Source of the DNA: Aliishimia sp963678085
GTDB taxonomy: Bacteria > Pseudomonadota > Alphaproteobacteria > Rhodobacterales > Rhodobacteraceae
Length of the DNA: 64,000 nucleotides
Direction of reading: 5' to 3'
Assembly (NCBI GenBank): GCA_963678085.1
Contig: OY782680.1
Location: 434,001-498,000, forward strand
Shown piece by piece: positions 43,245 through 51,595 of this stretch; the stretch's first letter is position 1, and every line of letters starts with the position of its first letter. The position numbers and the translations under genes are program-made. The notes below the pieces were generated by a model that worked only from the letters and a program-made list of their open reading frames with translations, made no database searches and was not told the origin of the DNA.

Positions 43245-43260
43245 TCAACCAACTGGTTGA
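43245..43260 (+). promoter_or_regulatory. Perfect operator-like palindrome upstream of the ArsR-family gene
   Basis: TCAACCA and TGGTTGA flank a 2-nt spacer, an exact 7-bp inverted repeat 33 nt before the ArsR-family start codon. Palindromes of this kind (TCAA-CC/GG-TTGA) are common targets of ArsR-type dimers, so autoregulation by the adjacent gene is likely. Confidence 0.65.
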
Positions 43261-43293
43261 CGATCCATAAGAGTGTAGGCCAAACCCCGCCTC

Positions 43294-43623
43294 ATGACCG
43301 ACGCGCTTGATGCCAAATTCGCCGCTCTTGCCGATCCAACGCGGCGCGAGATCCTCTCGATGCTTTTGGAGGATGATATGGCCGTAACCGATGTGGCCGA
43401 GCCCTTTGAGATGTCCCTGGCCGCGATCTCCAAACACCTTAACGTGCTCACCAAGGCCGGGCTTATTAGCCAAGAACGCCGGGGCCGCGTGAAATGGTGC
43501 AAACTTGAACCAGACGCCCTGCGCGATGCCTCAATCTGGATGCAAAGCTTTGGACAGTTCGAAGCGGTCAATCTCGATGCATTCGAGCGGTTTTTGCAGG
43601 CAGAGTTTAACGAGGACGGTTAA
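43294..43623 (+). CDS. ArsR/SmtB-family winged-helix transcriptional regulator
   Basis: The 109-residue protein is one winged helix-turn-helix: FAALADPTRREILSML, then VTDVAEPFEMSLAAISKHLNVL as the recognition helix region and GLISQERRGRVKWCKLEP as the wing. No C-x-C metal motif is seen in the recognition helix, so it belongs to the group without classic arsenic sites. A perfect palindrome lies upstream. Its stop overlaps the convergent LysR stop by 4 nt. Its target other than itself is not apparent. Confidence 0.92.
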   Translation: MTDALDAKFAALADPTRREILSMLLEDDMAVTDVAEPFEMSLAAISKHLNVLTKAGLISQERRGRVKWCKLEPDALRDASIWMQSFGQFEAVNLDAFERFLQAEFNEDG

Positions 43624-44501
43624 GCCTCCCAAGCTTTAGCTGCCTCTTTTAGATGGGTAAGAAACGTTTGCACCTTGACCGAACGATGCAGATCCACATG
43701 GGTAACGAGCCATAGCGAGACAGTCCAGGCCGGATCACTTGGAAAAACCTCGATCAAATCAGGCAAAGCGCGCGCCTCCATGACAGGCAAAAACCCAAGC
43801 CCCGCTCCGTTTATCAACGCCTCACGCGCGGCCCACGCATCGGGACTGCGAAACCGAACCGCTTCACGCGGGGCACGTTCTTTGAGCCAGATCTCATGCG
43901 GCGCGCGCGGCTTCTCCAGATCGCTGCCAATGAAGCTATGGCTCTTTAGGTCCGCCTCTGAGCCCGGCAGCCCATGTATCTCAGCATAGCTTTTGGAGGC
44001 ATAGAGCCCCATCGGCAAACGGCACAAAAGCTGCACAACGTTATCGGGCTGGTCCGGCGCATCTCGCCCGGCACGCAGCGCAACATGCGCCTCACCATAT
44101 TCCAGACGAAACAGCCGCTCTCCAGTGAGATACCGCATGATTACCTGAGGGTGCGCCGCCTGAAACGCAGTCAACACAGGCGCCATCATCGCTGAAAGCG
44201 CAGCCAATGAGGTGACAACCAGCTCTCCTGAAACATCCTCGCGCCGCCCCTTAAGCCGCCCTTCAAGCTGAGAAAACTGTGCGTCAATCGTTTGCGCCAC
44301 CCGGAGCAAATCCTGCCCCGCCTCGGTCGGGGTATAGCCCCGCGCATGGCGCTGAAAAAGCTTAACGCCCAAATGCGTCTCAAGCGCGTCGATGTGACGG
44401 ATCACCGTTGCATGATGCACCCCCAGCGCCTCGGCCGCGCCGCTCACCGTGCCCAGCCGCGCCACATGAAAAGCGGTCTTCGCCTCATCCCAATTCTGCA
44501 T
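43620..44501 (-). CDS. LysR-family transcriptional regulator
   Basis: The 293-residue protein has the LysR N-terminal helix-turn-helix (WDEAKTAFHVARLGTVSGAA, ALGVHHATVIRHIDALE and LFQRHARGYTPTEAG) and a C-terminal periplasmic-binding-like effector domain. ATG 44501 gives the normal family start. No divergent metabolic gene is next to it: it faces tRNA-Arg upstream and a convergent ArsR gene downstream, so its targets are elsewhere or unknown. Confidence 0.93.
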   Translation of the reverse strand: MQNWDEAKTAFHVARLGTVSGAAEALGVHHATVIRHIDALETHLGVKLFQRHARGYTPTEAGQDLLRVAQTIDAQFSQLEGRLKGRREDVSGELVVTSLAALSAMMAPVLTAFQAAHPQVIMRYLTGERLFRLEYGEAHVALRAGRDAPDQPDNVVQLLCRLPMGLYASKSYAEIHGLPGSEADLKSHSFIGSDLEKPRAPHEIWLKERAPREAVRFRSPDAWAAREALINGAGLGFLPVMEARALPDLIEVFPSDPAWTVSLWLVTHVDLHRSVKVQTFLTHLKEAAKAWEA

Positions 44502-44638
44502 GCTCGGCCTAACCTTTCGTTGCACGTCCCATCACACCCTTACACTGGCTGGCGTGCAACCCAAAATCAGCGAACCGATCCGGGGCATAACCCAACCATG
44601 AATTCCAGCCCGTTGAGAGAAAAAGTCAAAAACGCCAC

Positions 44639-44667
44639 TTGCAACCACAGAACACTAACTGTATTGG
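44639..44667 (+). promoter_or_regulatory. Predicted sigma-70 promoter of tRNA-Arg
   Basis: TTGCAA (44639-44644) and TATTGG (44662-44667) are 17 nt apart, placing the likely start about 44674, a few bases before the tRNA. The match to consensus is moderate. Confidence 0.45.
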
Positions 44668-44678
44668 CAACTCCACGC

Positions 44679-44755
44679 GGACCGATAGCTCAGCTGGATA
44701 GAGTACCTGACTACGAATCAGGGGGTCGGGGGTTCGAATCCTCCTCGGTCCGCCA
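44679..44755 (+). tRNA. tRNA-Arg(ACG)
   Basis: The 77-nt gene has acceptor stem GGACCGA/TCGGTCC, D arm from TAGCTCAGCTGG, anticodon stem CCTGA/TCAGG with loop CTACGAA (anticodon ACG at 44713-44715; A34 is normally changed to inosine), and a GGGGG-TTCGAAT-CCTCC T arm. CCA is encoded. It reads CGU, CGC and CGA. The low-GC globin/receptor pair begins 66 nt further on, on the other strand. Confidence 0.95.
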
Positions 44756-44821
44756 CTAAAATTTCCCCGATTAACTATTTTTATTTGGCAACCCCGATTT
44801 GCGCAAAAAAGCAGTCCTACA

Positions 44822-45505
44822 TCAGTCGCTTTTGCCGAAATAGGCGCGGAGCAAATTTATAGACTCTGTTATTGATTGGCTCAGCTTTCTGATTTCCAGG
44901 GCAATGAGTGAAAACCCTTGGCCGGGTTCACCTACACGGGCAGCTTCAATGCTAGCATTCATTGAGATCATGGAAACCGCCTTACTTACCTTCTCGATCT
45001 TTGTGATCGTTTCCGCGACCAGTTTTTGCTCTTTGGCCTTACTGGCACCGTCTTGTTCGACGACGCCATCGAGCACTTGGTTTACGCCTACGACAATTTC
45101 TGTAAGAGTTGTCAGCAATTGACCGGAGACGAATTCGGCTAGTTCAAAGACTTGATTTGTTGCATGAGACATGTCACCGCTTTCCAGAACGGCATGGAGT
45201 GACTGGCTATCGCGAATAAACCTATCCAAATCAATCACATGTTCTTTGCTAACCGTGCCATGATTGCTCATCAGATCTAGCACGGCGGAGGGTAGTGAGG
45301 ACTCGCGAGAGTTTGGTTTGATGTCCCTTGTCACGGCTGCAAACTGTTCCACAGCTTGCGCGAAGGCTTGAACATAGATCGGATTGGCGTCTTTGGATGC
45401 AAAGCACATCAGGGCAAACATCACGGCGCGGTGAGATAACATTCGCATGCTTCCGCATCGATTGATCAGTGCTCCGAGTTCCTTACCTGCTTGACCCTCA
45501 TCCAT
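44822..45505 (-). CDS. Small soluble chemoreceptor-like signalling protein (PilJ-type N-terminus)
   Basis: This 227-residue protein has no membrane segment. Residues 9-30 (LGALINRCGSMRMLSHRAVM) resemble the N-terminal domain of type IV pilus chemotaxis receptors (PilJ: I-N-x-A-G-R-Q-R-M-L-S-Q-R). Residues 100-227 form one long helix and a tip ISMNASIEAARVGEPGQGFS (180-199), the receptor-kinase contact region of chemoreceptors, followed by only about 28 residues of return helix. It is therefore a truncated receptor without HAMP or usual methylation helices. It starts 18 nt after a globin gene and is probably its signalling partner. Direct contact with CheA/CheW is inferred from the tip alone. 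Confidence 0.75.
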   Translation of the reverse strand: MDEGQAGKELGALINRCGSMRMLSHRAVMFALMCFASKDANPIYVQAFAQAVEQFAAVTRDIKPNSRESSLPSAVLDLMSNHGTVSKEHVIDLDRFIRDSQSLHAVLESGDMSHATNQVFELAEFVSGQLLTTLTEIVVGVNQVLDGVVEQDGASKAKEQKLVAETITKIEKVSKAVSMISMNASIEAARVGEPGQGFSLIALEIRKLSQSITESINLLRAYFGKSD

Positions 45506-45523
45506 CAGTTAGCCTGTCCGGGC

Positions 45524-45958
45524 TCAATCAGGCAGGCTACGCTTTGCTTCTTCATCGGCGCCTTCGAGCATGGTGGCTGCAACCAAGTTCAGAGTTTTTT
45601 CCCATGCGGATGCATGTGCCTCTGTCCAAAGCTCATCGGTGGCTGCCGCGAGAGTCTTGATCAAAGCTTCAGCGACGGCCGGATAATGTTCGGCCTTCGC
45701 GCCGTATTGGACATGGCGTGCACCTAGCTCGCGCATCGGCTCGATCAACGTGTCGATGTTGTCCAGGCCACCTACAGCTGTTGCTAAAAGCTGCGTTAGC
45801 TTCTTCCCTTGTGACGTCAGATCGTCGGGAAACATACTGCGCACACCGGGGGCTATCGTAAATAGCTGGGTGTAGAAATCTTCAGCAAACTCTTCCCGAT
45901 TCTGCCTAGCCGCAGAAAACGATTCCCGTATAAGTTCGATCTCGGCGTTTGACAGCAT
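45524..45958 (-). CDS. Single-domain globin (haemoglobin of the flavohaemoglobin/VHb class)
   Basis: The 144-residue protein keeps the key haem-pocket residues at positions like those of Vitreoscilla haemoglobin: Tyr29 (B10, EDFYTQLF), Phe43 (CD1, VRSMFP), Gln50 (E7, TSQGKKL) and the proximal His82 (ARHVQYGAKAEHYP). It should bind haem and sense or hold O2, NO or CO; no reductase domain is present. It is the first gene of a two-gene unit with the mini chemoreceptor. It lies in an AT-richer islet between tRNA-Arg and ribE. Confidence 0.9.
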   Translation of the reverse strand: MLSNAEIELIRESFSAARQNREEFAEDFYTQLFTIAPGVRSMFPDDLTSQGKKLTQLLATAVGGLDNIDTLIEPMRELGARHVQYGAKAEHYPAVAEALIKTLAAATDELWTEAHASAWEKTLNLVAATMLEGADEEAKRSLPD

Positions 45959-46155
45959 TTCTTTGCATCCTTCATCGCTTCGTTCAACGGAGTGAGTAGC
46001 AAAGAGGACTTAAAACTTTGTTTGCAAGCGTGTTGATGTGGCCCTATCTCTTCGTATAACTTACCGGTTTTTCTTTTGCCATATTCGCTGGACCCGCTTG
46101 CAAAGAGCAAGGGATTTACGAAATCGTTTTATCGTAGCAGGTGCGGGCAGCTATT

Positions 46156-46746
46156 TCACTGCGTTGCCTCCGCCAGACGCGCCACGTAGCGGGCCAGGGT
46201 GTCGATTTCGAGATTGATCTTGTCACCCAATTTCACATCGCCCCAGGTAGTGACCTCTTTCGTATGGGGAATAAAGTTAATGCCAAAGCTTGTCCCCGCC
46301 ACCTCATTCACAGTCAAAGAGGTGCCATTCAGCGCGACCGAGCCCTTGGGAGCAATGAATTTCGCCAATTCCGCAGGAGCGCGCAGCGTAACGCGGGTGC
46401 TATCGCCCTCCTCTTGCATATGGGTCACCTCAGCCACCCCATCCACATGGCCAGACACGATATGCCCGCCCAGCTCATCGCCCACGCGCAAGGCACGCTC
46501 CAGGTTCAGGCGGTGGCCCAAGGTCCAATCAGCAAGGTTGGTTTTACTGACCGTCTCAGCGCTGACATCCACCGCATACCAGTCAGCCCCCTTGTCAACG
46601 ACGGTCAAACACACCCCATCCGAGGCGATTGAGGCCCCCATATCCACCCCGGCCATATCATAGCTGCAAGAAATCTTAGCTCGCAAATCGCCGCGTTGTT
46701 CGATCTCGATAATTTTGCCAATATCTGTGATGATCCCCGTGAACAT
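46156..46746 (-). CDS. ribE: Riboflavin synthase alpha chain
   Basis: Riboflavin synthase dismutates 6,7-dimethyl-8-ribityllumazine to riboflavin. The 196-residue protein has the two lumazine-binding repeats, each with an M-F-T-G-I or G-H-I-V-S-G-H start: MFTGIITDIG at the N-terminus and GGHIVSGHVDG near residue 95, with SDGVCLTV and LNGTSLTVNEV as the paired blocks. Length is normal. I saw no FMN-riboswitch-like structure in the 139 nt upstream. It is divergent from the capsule-type gene. Confidence 0.95.
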   Translation of the reverse strand: MFTGIITDIGKIIEIEQRGDLRAKISCSYDMAGVDMGASIASDGVCLTVVDKGADWYAVDVSAETVSKTNLADWTLGHRLNLERALRVGDELGGHIVSGHVDGVAEVTHMQEEGDSTRVTLRAPAELAKFIAPKGSVALNGTSLTVNEVAGTSFGINFIPHTKEVTTWGDVKLGDKINLEIDTLARYVARLAEATQ

Positions 46747-46885
46747 GCTCTCTCTCCTGCAAGGTGCTGGCCGCGTTTATATGGTGTGCCCTATCTGCCG
46801 CGCCCCATACTGGCAAGAGGGGAGCCTTGCATACCTAGGGCACGAGTTAACGAAGTATTAACCCTTTGCCGCCTAACCCAGAACT

Positions 46886-48211
46886 ATGCTGCCAAAATCC
46901 ACCCCTTCCCGCGTTTTTCTATTCCTGCAAGGGCCACATGGTCCCTTCTTTTTCCGGCTTGGGCAAATGCTTGCAGCAAGTGGCGCGCAGGTGTGGCGGG
47001 TTGGGTTCAATGCCGGGGATCGAGCCTTTTGGAGCGCCAGCGCCAGCTATATTCCCTATCGTGGAACGCTCGAAAATTGGCCGCAGGTTTTCGCAGAGTT
47101 GGCAAAAGAAAAAGGCATTACGGATCTCGTGCTTTATGGCGATGTGCGCCCCATCCATGCCGAGGCCATCCGCCATGCCAAATCTGCCGGAATCACCGTG
47201 CATGTCTTTGAAGAAGGTTATCTGCGCCCCTATTGGATCACCTATGAGCGCGACGGCTCCAATGGGAATTCCCGGCTGATGCAGCTTTCGGTGCCGGATA
47301 TGGCGAAAGCGCTTCGGGCAGCCGATTTAGACACGCATTTACCGCCAGCCCGCTGGGGTGATATGCGCCATCATGTCTTTTACGGCGCGCTTTATCATGG
47401 GGTCGTGCTTGCATTCAATTTCGGCTATGGGCAGCTGCGCCCCCATCGAGGTATTTCGGTGCGGCGGGAGTTTGCGCTTTATCTACGCCGCCTTTTGTTG
47501 ATGCCCCTGCATGCCTTGCATCGGCGGCTGGCAACCTGGCGCATCCAGCGTGGCGGCTTTCCCTACCACCTGGCTTTGCTGCAACTTGAGCATGACAGCG
47601 CTTTTCAGGCCCATTCGCGTTTTGAGACGATGCAAGATTTCATCACGCTGGTGATAGATACCTTTTCCCGCAGTGCCCCGGCGCATCATCACTTGGTTTT
47701 CAAGGCGCATCCGCTGGAGGACGGTCGCACGCCGCTGCGCCAAAACATAAGGCAGGCGGCAAAGGCGCGCGGAATCTCATCCCGTGTGCATTTTGTGCGG
47801 GGCGGGAAACTGGCCCGGCTGCTCGATGAATGCCGCTCTGCTGTGACCGTGAATTCAACAGCGGCGCAGCAAGCCCTGTGGCGCGGCATTCCCCTGAAAT
47901 CCTTTGGCAGCGCCGTCTATAACAAGTCAAAAATCGTCTCAAGCCAGCCTCTTGCACAATTCTTCGCCGCGCCCAAAGCACCAGATGCGGGGGTCTATCG
48001 AAATTTTCGTCGCTTTCTGTTGCGCACATCGCAACTGCCGGGCGGCTTTTATGCAGCAACCTCGCGCCACCAAGCCCTGCGTCATGTGGTGGATCTAATG
48101 CTCCAGGTCGAGGATCCCTATGAAAAAGTCCTAAAATCCCCACCGCCCGAGCCACAACAAGCCCTGAGGTTGGCCCATAGCAGCCCCGCTCGATTGAGCA
48201 ATCTGAAATGA
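46886..48211 (+). CDS. Capsule polysaccharide biosynthesis protein, KpsS/LipB-like glycosyltransferase
   Basis: The 441-residue protein belongs to the capsule synthesis/export family whose KpsS members add the first Kdo to the capsule lipid anchor. Landmarks are VFLFLQGPHGPFFFRLGQ, the GDVRPIHAEAI block, VFEEGYLRPYWITYE (the E-x-G-Y-x-R-P motif), HHLVFKAHPLEDG and VNSTAAQQALWRGIPLKSFG, typical of this GT-B-like fold. No other capsule gene is adjacent, so it is isolated here. It could also decorate another surface polysaccharide. Confidence 0.87.
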   Translation: MLPKSTPSRVFLFLQGPHGPFFFRLGQMLAASGAQVWRVGFNAGDRAFWSASASYIPYRGTLENWPQVFAELAKEKGITDLVLYGDVRPIHAEAIRHAKSAGITVHVFEEGYLRPYWITYERDGSNGNSRLMQLSVPDMAKALRAADLDTHLPPARWGDMRHHVFYGALYHGVVLAFNFGYGQLRPHRGISVRREFALYLRRLLLMPLHALHRRLATWRIQRGGFPYHLALLQLEHDSAFQAHSRFETMQDFITLVIDTFSRSAPAHHHLVFKAHPLEDGRTPLRQNIRQAAKARGISSRVHFVRGGKLARLLDECRSAVTVNSTAAQQALWRGIPLKSFGSAVYNKSKIVSSQPLAQFFAAPKAPDAGVYRNFRRFLLRTSQLPGGFYAATSRHQALRHVVDLMLQVEDPYEKVLKSPPPEPQQALRLAHSSPARLSNLK

Positions 48212-48257
48212 GCTCAACACCCGCCCATTTAGCAGCCTATGTGTTTGAAATTCGCAG

Positions 48258-49841
48258 TTAGAGCAACACATCGCTCGCATCGAAACTCGCGAGGGTGAAG
48301 GTTTCGATGAACACATAATCCGTCCCCCCTAGATCGATTCGCACCCCGTTGAAGCGTTCACTAGCCAAGCTCAGCACATCGGTCGCGAAGTCCACAAAGC
48401 CGTATGCAGATAAGTCGATCAGATCCAAACCATCCTCGAAGTCGCGGATCCGGTCATATCCACCCGAGCCATTTGCAGTGCTGTCGAATACGAAAACATC
48501 TGAATGCCCGTCACCAACTCCGCCACCGAATCCACCAAAGAGCACATCATTACCCGCGCCCCCCGCGAGTGTGTCGCGACCACCTTCCCCTAAGAGATAA
48601 TCAACCTGTGTACCGCCTGAAAGACTGTCATTGCCACTGCCGCCCCTTAGATGGTCACGGCCTTCACCGCCCTGCAGCGTGTCGTCTCCACGATTTCCGC
48701 GAAGTCGATCCTCGCCAAAGCCACCCGTCAGCAAGTCACTCTCACGCCCGCCATAGAGCGCATCGTGATCCGCGCCCCCCTCCAAAGTATCCGCACCGCC
48801 CAATCCAAAGAGCGTGTCATTGCCTATATCGCCAGAAATGCGGTCAGTTCCCGAACCTCCAATAATGCGGTCATTGCCATCACCGCCCGCAAAGGTATCG
48901 TCGCCATCTTTGCCTTTGATCACATCATCGCCATCGCCGCCAAGCAGCACATTGTTTCCCGAATCTCCAATCAGACGATCAGCATAGGCTGAACCCGTCA
49001 CGTTTTCGATATTCAGCAAACTGTCCCGACCCTCAGCCCCGCGCGTGACCCCGTGATTGAGATAAACATCCACACCACCGGCAGCCCCGCTTGCATCATA
49101 GGTGTCGGTGCCTTCGCCGCCGTTTAAGGCGTCATTGCCCAATCCCCCAGAGAGTGTATCGTTGTCAGCATCACCAAATAGCTGATCTGAACCACTGTTT
49201 CCTTCTAGGTAGTCGCTCCCGTCACCTCCCAATAGGGTATCCCACCCCGTGCCACCAGAAAGTGTATCAGCTCCATCGTCCCCGTTGAGTTCATCATTCC
49301 CTATTCCGCCCTCAAGAAGATTATCACCTCTTGTTCCTCTGAGCCTGTCATTTTCAGTAATTTCAAGTGACGGTGCATCTTCAACACTAAATTCCCGACG
49401 GGATAGGTGATTCCCATCTACAGGGCCAACAACCGTGCTTGGTGAATTGAGAAAAGCGTTGAGTTCAGCGAGTGACTGAAAATCGGGTAAATCTACTCCC
49501 CCTACGACGAAAAAAAGCTCAGCGCCCGGATATCTTTCCAAAACCATGACATCTGATTGAACCGTCTCACCATTCGAGTTCCAAAAGATGGATCCAAAAA
49601 AACCCCAACTTATTTCACTCCACGAAGTGTAATACCTGCCAGTTCCATACTCGTATTCGGAAATGCTACTATATTCGCCGTTAGACCTGAGCGACACTTC
49701 GGGTAAATCATAGAAATTATTAACCTGAAAAAAGCGAAATGAGGGGACATTGCCTGTATATGAAATTGACACAGTTGCATCCCGAAAAAACGCTGTACGT
49801 TCTGAATCCGTTGAAAACCCTGTCAAAATTGCAGTTGTCAT
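48258..49841 (-). CDS. Secreted RTX calcium-binding repeat protein
   Basis: I start at ATG 49841, with GGGGG 7 nt upstream (527 residues). The N-terminal 160 residues are aromatic-, Ser- and Tyr-rich and match no family I know. From about 165 to 447 there are some twenty G-G-x-G-x-D-x-L-x nonapeptides in two blocks split by a VYLNHG... ENVTGSAYADRL spacer; these form calcium-bound beta-rolls. The C-terminus (DVFVFDSTANGSGG, IRDFEDGLDLIDLS) is a type I secretion-type domain. No transporter genes are nearby. The gene is downstream of hpaH on the same strand. Confidence 0.88.
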   Translation of the reverse strand: MTTAILTGFSTDSERTAFFRDATVSISYTGNVPSFRFFQVNNFYDLPEVSLRSNGEYSSISEYEYGTGRYYTSWSEISWGFFGSIFWNSNGETVQSDVMVLERYPGAELFFVVGGVDLPDFQSLAELNAFLNSPSTVVGPVDGNHLSRREFSVEDAPSLEITENDRLRGTRGDNLLEGGIGNDELNGDDGADTLSGGTGWDTLLGGDGSDYLEGNSGSDQLFGDADNDTLSGGLGNDALNGGEGTDTYDASGAAGGVDVYLNHGVTRGAEGRDSLLNIENVTGSAYADRLIGDSGNNVLLGGDGDDVIKGKDGDDTFAGGDGNDRIIGGSGTDRISGDIGNDTLFGLGGADTLEGGADHDALYGGRESDLLTGGFGEDRLRGNRGDDTLQGGEGRDHLRGGSGNDSLSGGTQVDYLLGEGGRDTLAGGAGNDVLFGGFGGGVGDGHSDVFVFDSTANGSGGYDRIRDFEDGLDLIDLSAYGFVDFATDVLSLASERFNGVRIDLGGTDYVFIETFTLASFDASDVLL

Positions 49842-49946
49842 AGTGTACCCCCAATAAAATACTTCCCTGTGCGTGTTAACCCAAAGTGCAAAGCTGGACA
49901 ATAATCCCAGGGTTGCAACACCTACAACAGGAAGCCTTTTTGTTAA

Positions 49947-50747
49947 CTATGCAAAGCCCACGCCGACCTGTCCAAAGCTCCCAAAATCTGCTGCAATCGC
50001 GCTCCCAGGTGGGCACTCAATGGGGCGGATGAAGCTGCCGGAGAGGATGATTTGGCCGGGTTCGATTTGCTGGCCGTAATTTGCCATGCGCCGCGCCAGC
50101 CAGACTACGCTTTCGATGGGATCGTTGAGCACTCCGGCCCCTAGGCCTGTTTCCTCGACCTCGCCATTGCGGAAGGTAATCGCGCCGACCCAGCGCAGAT
50201 CGACCGCCTCTACCTTATGACGCGCTTTGCCCAGCACAACGCCCGCATTGGCCGCATTGTCGCTGATCGTGTCGTAAATCTTGCGCGTTCGGCCCGTGGC
50301 TTTATCCTGGCGCTCAATGCGCGTGTCCAAGATTTCTAATGAGGGGGCCACATACTCCGTGGCATCAATCACATCTTGGCGCGACACGTCAGCCCCGCCC
50401 AAGGGGGATTTCATCACAAAGGCGATCTCGGCCTCAACGCGCGGCTGGATAAAGCGCCCCTTGGGCACGCGCGCGCCCGTTTCAAACAGCATGTCATCAA
50501 AGAGGATGCCGCTATCGGGAATGTCGATATTTAGCGCGCTTTGCATTGCCTTCGATGTCAGACCAATCTTCCAGCCGATCACCTTGCGTCCCTCAGTCAG
50601 CTTAGCGCGGTAGATCGCGTTTTGAATTGCATAAGCATCATCCATCCCCATCTCAGGATGCTGTAATGTTAGCAGTCCAATCTGCTCGCCCGTTTCCTCG
50701 GCGCGAAGCAATGCAGCGGCGGCGGCGGCGTGATCTTCGGGGCTCAT
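49947..50747 (-). CDS. hpaH: 2-oxo-hept-4-ene-1,7-dioate hydratase HpaH
   Basis: HpaH hydrates 2-oxohept-4-ene-1,7-dioate late in homoprotocatechuate degradation. The 266-residue protein has GRKVIGWKIGLTSKAMQ, the metal-binding E-A-E-I-A-F-V block (RVEAEIAFVMKSPLGG) and PGQIILSGSFIRPIE near the end, as in HpaH/MhpD hydratases. Length is typical. Its start overlaps the FAH-family gene end by 4 nt. It is the last gene of the hpa operon. Confidence 0.9.
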   Translation of the reverse strand: MSPEDHAAAAAALLRAEETGEQIGLLTLQHPEMGMDDAYAIQNAIYRAKLTEGRKVIGWKIGLTSKAMQSALNIDIPDSGILFDDMLFETGARVPKGRFIQPRVEAEIAFVMKSPLGGADVSRQDVIDATEYVAPSLEILDTRIERQDKATGRTRKIYDTISDNAANAGVVLGKARHKVEAVDLRWVGAITFRNGEVEETGLGAGVLNDPIESVVWLARRMANYGQQIEPGQIILSGSFIRPIECPPGSAIAADFGSFGQVGVGFA

Positions 50748-51595
50748 AAAACTTCATCCTCAATCGTGTTGCGCAAGGTGCCGATTGTGTTCACCTCCAC
50801 CTCCACCACATCGCCAGGGGCCAAAAAGCGTGGCGGATCAAAGCGCGCCCCAGCCCCCGTAGGTGTGCCGGTAATGATGATATCTCCTGGCTGCAGAGTC
50901 ATGAAGGTGGAGATATAGGCAATTTCGCGGCGGATCGGGAACATCATGCGCGACAGCACATCATCTTGCCGGACCTCGCCATTCACCCGCGTGACAATGC
51001 GCGCCTCATCAAGTTGGGCAGGATCGGTAAAGGGCACAAGCCAGGGACCAATCGCGCCGGATCGGTCCCAGTTTTTGCCTTGGGTGACATTGAATTTCGC
51101 ATGACGCACCCAATCGCGGATGGTGCCTTCGTTACAGACCGTCAAAGCGGCGATATGATCATACGCGTTTGCCTCATCAATGCGCCGTCCCGCCTTACCG
51201 ATCACGATGGCGACCTCTCCCTCATAATCAAGTTGGTGACTTTCTGGCGGGCGAATAAGCGGTTGCCCATGCCCGGTAAAGCCACTGGCAAAGCGCGGGA
51301 ACAGCGACATATATTTTGGCTGCGCGGAGCCGTCTTGATACTCGGCATTTCGGTCAGGAAAATTCACCCCGACGCAAAGGATACGGCGCGCATTGGGGAG
51401 CACCATGTCATATGTGAACTCGGTATGGCTCACGCCGTTCTGAGCAGCCTGCTGCAAATCCGAAAGCCCGCCCGCGCAAACCGCATCAAACAGCGTAGGC
51501 CACTGAGGGAACTGCGCATCCAAAGCGATCATGCCAGTCTCAGTCACTGCGCCGTAATGCTGCTGCCCGTTTGTGGTATATGTCGCGAATTTCAT
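50744..51595 (-). CDS. Fumarylacetoacetate hydrolase (FAH) family protein, candidate HpaG-type decarboxylase/isomerase
   Basis: The 283-residue protein has the FAH fold: ILCVGVNFPDRNAEYQ, then the metal ligands DYEGEVAIVIG (Glu residues) and a C-terminal GDIIITGTPTGAGA. In this operon it would act as the OPET decarboxylase/isomerase HpaG. Escherichia coli HpaG is a two-domain protein of about 430 residues, whereas this is one domain, so it may form a homodimer or serve only one step. ATG 51595 overlaps the decarboxylase stop as ATGA. Confidence 0.82.
   Translation of the reverse strand: MKFATYTTNGQQHYGAVTETGMIALDAQFPQWPTLFDAVCAGGLSDLQQAAQNGVSHTEFTYDMVLPNARRILCVGVNFPDRNAEYQDGSAQPKYMSLFPRFASGFTGHGQPLIRPPESHQLDYEGEVAIVIGKAGRRIDEANAYDHIAALTVCNEGTIRDWVRHAKFNVTQGKNWDRSGAIGPWLVPFTDPAQLDEARIVTRVNGEVRQDDVLSRMMFPIRREIAYISTFMTLQPGDIIITGTPTGAGARFDPPRFLAPGDVVEVEVNTIGTLRNTIEDEVL

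Noticed and set aside
44679..46155. Integrated mobile element at tRNA-Arg
   Set aside because: The globin/receptor islet is AT-richer and next to a tRNA, but I saw no integrase and no repeat of the tRNA 3' end beyond it. Acquisition remains possible by other means.
46747..46885. FMN riboswitch upstream of riboflavin synthase
   Set aside because: The 139-nt interval is too short and shows no RFN-element-like conserved blocks.
48600..49350. Repetitive DNA that could be taken for a tandem array
   Set aside because: The repetition is codon-level, coming from RTX nonapeptides in one open frame; there are no identical repeats with regular unique spacers as in CRISPR.
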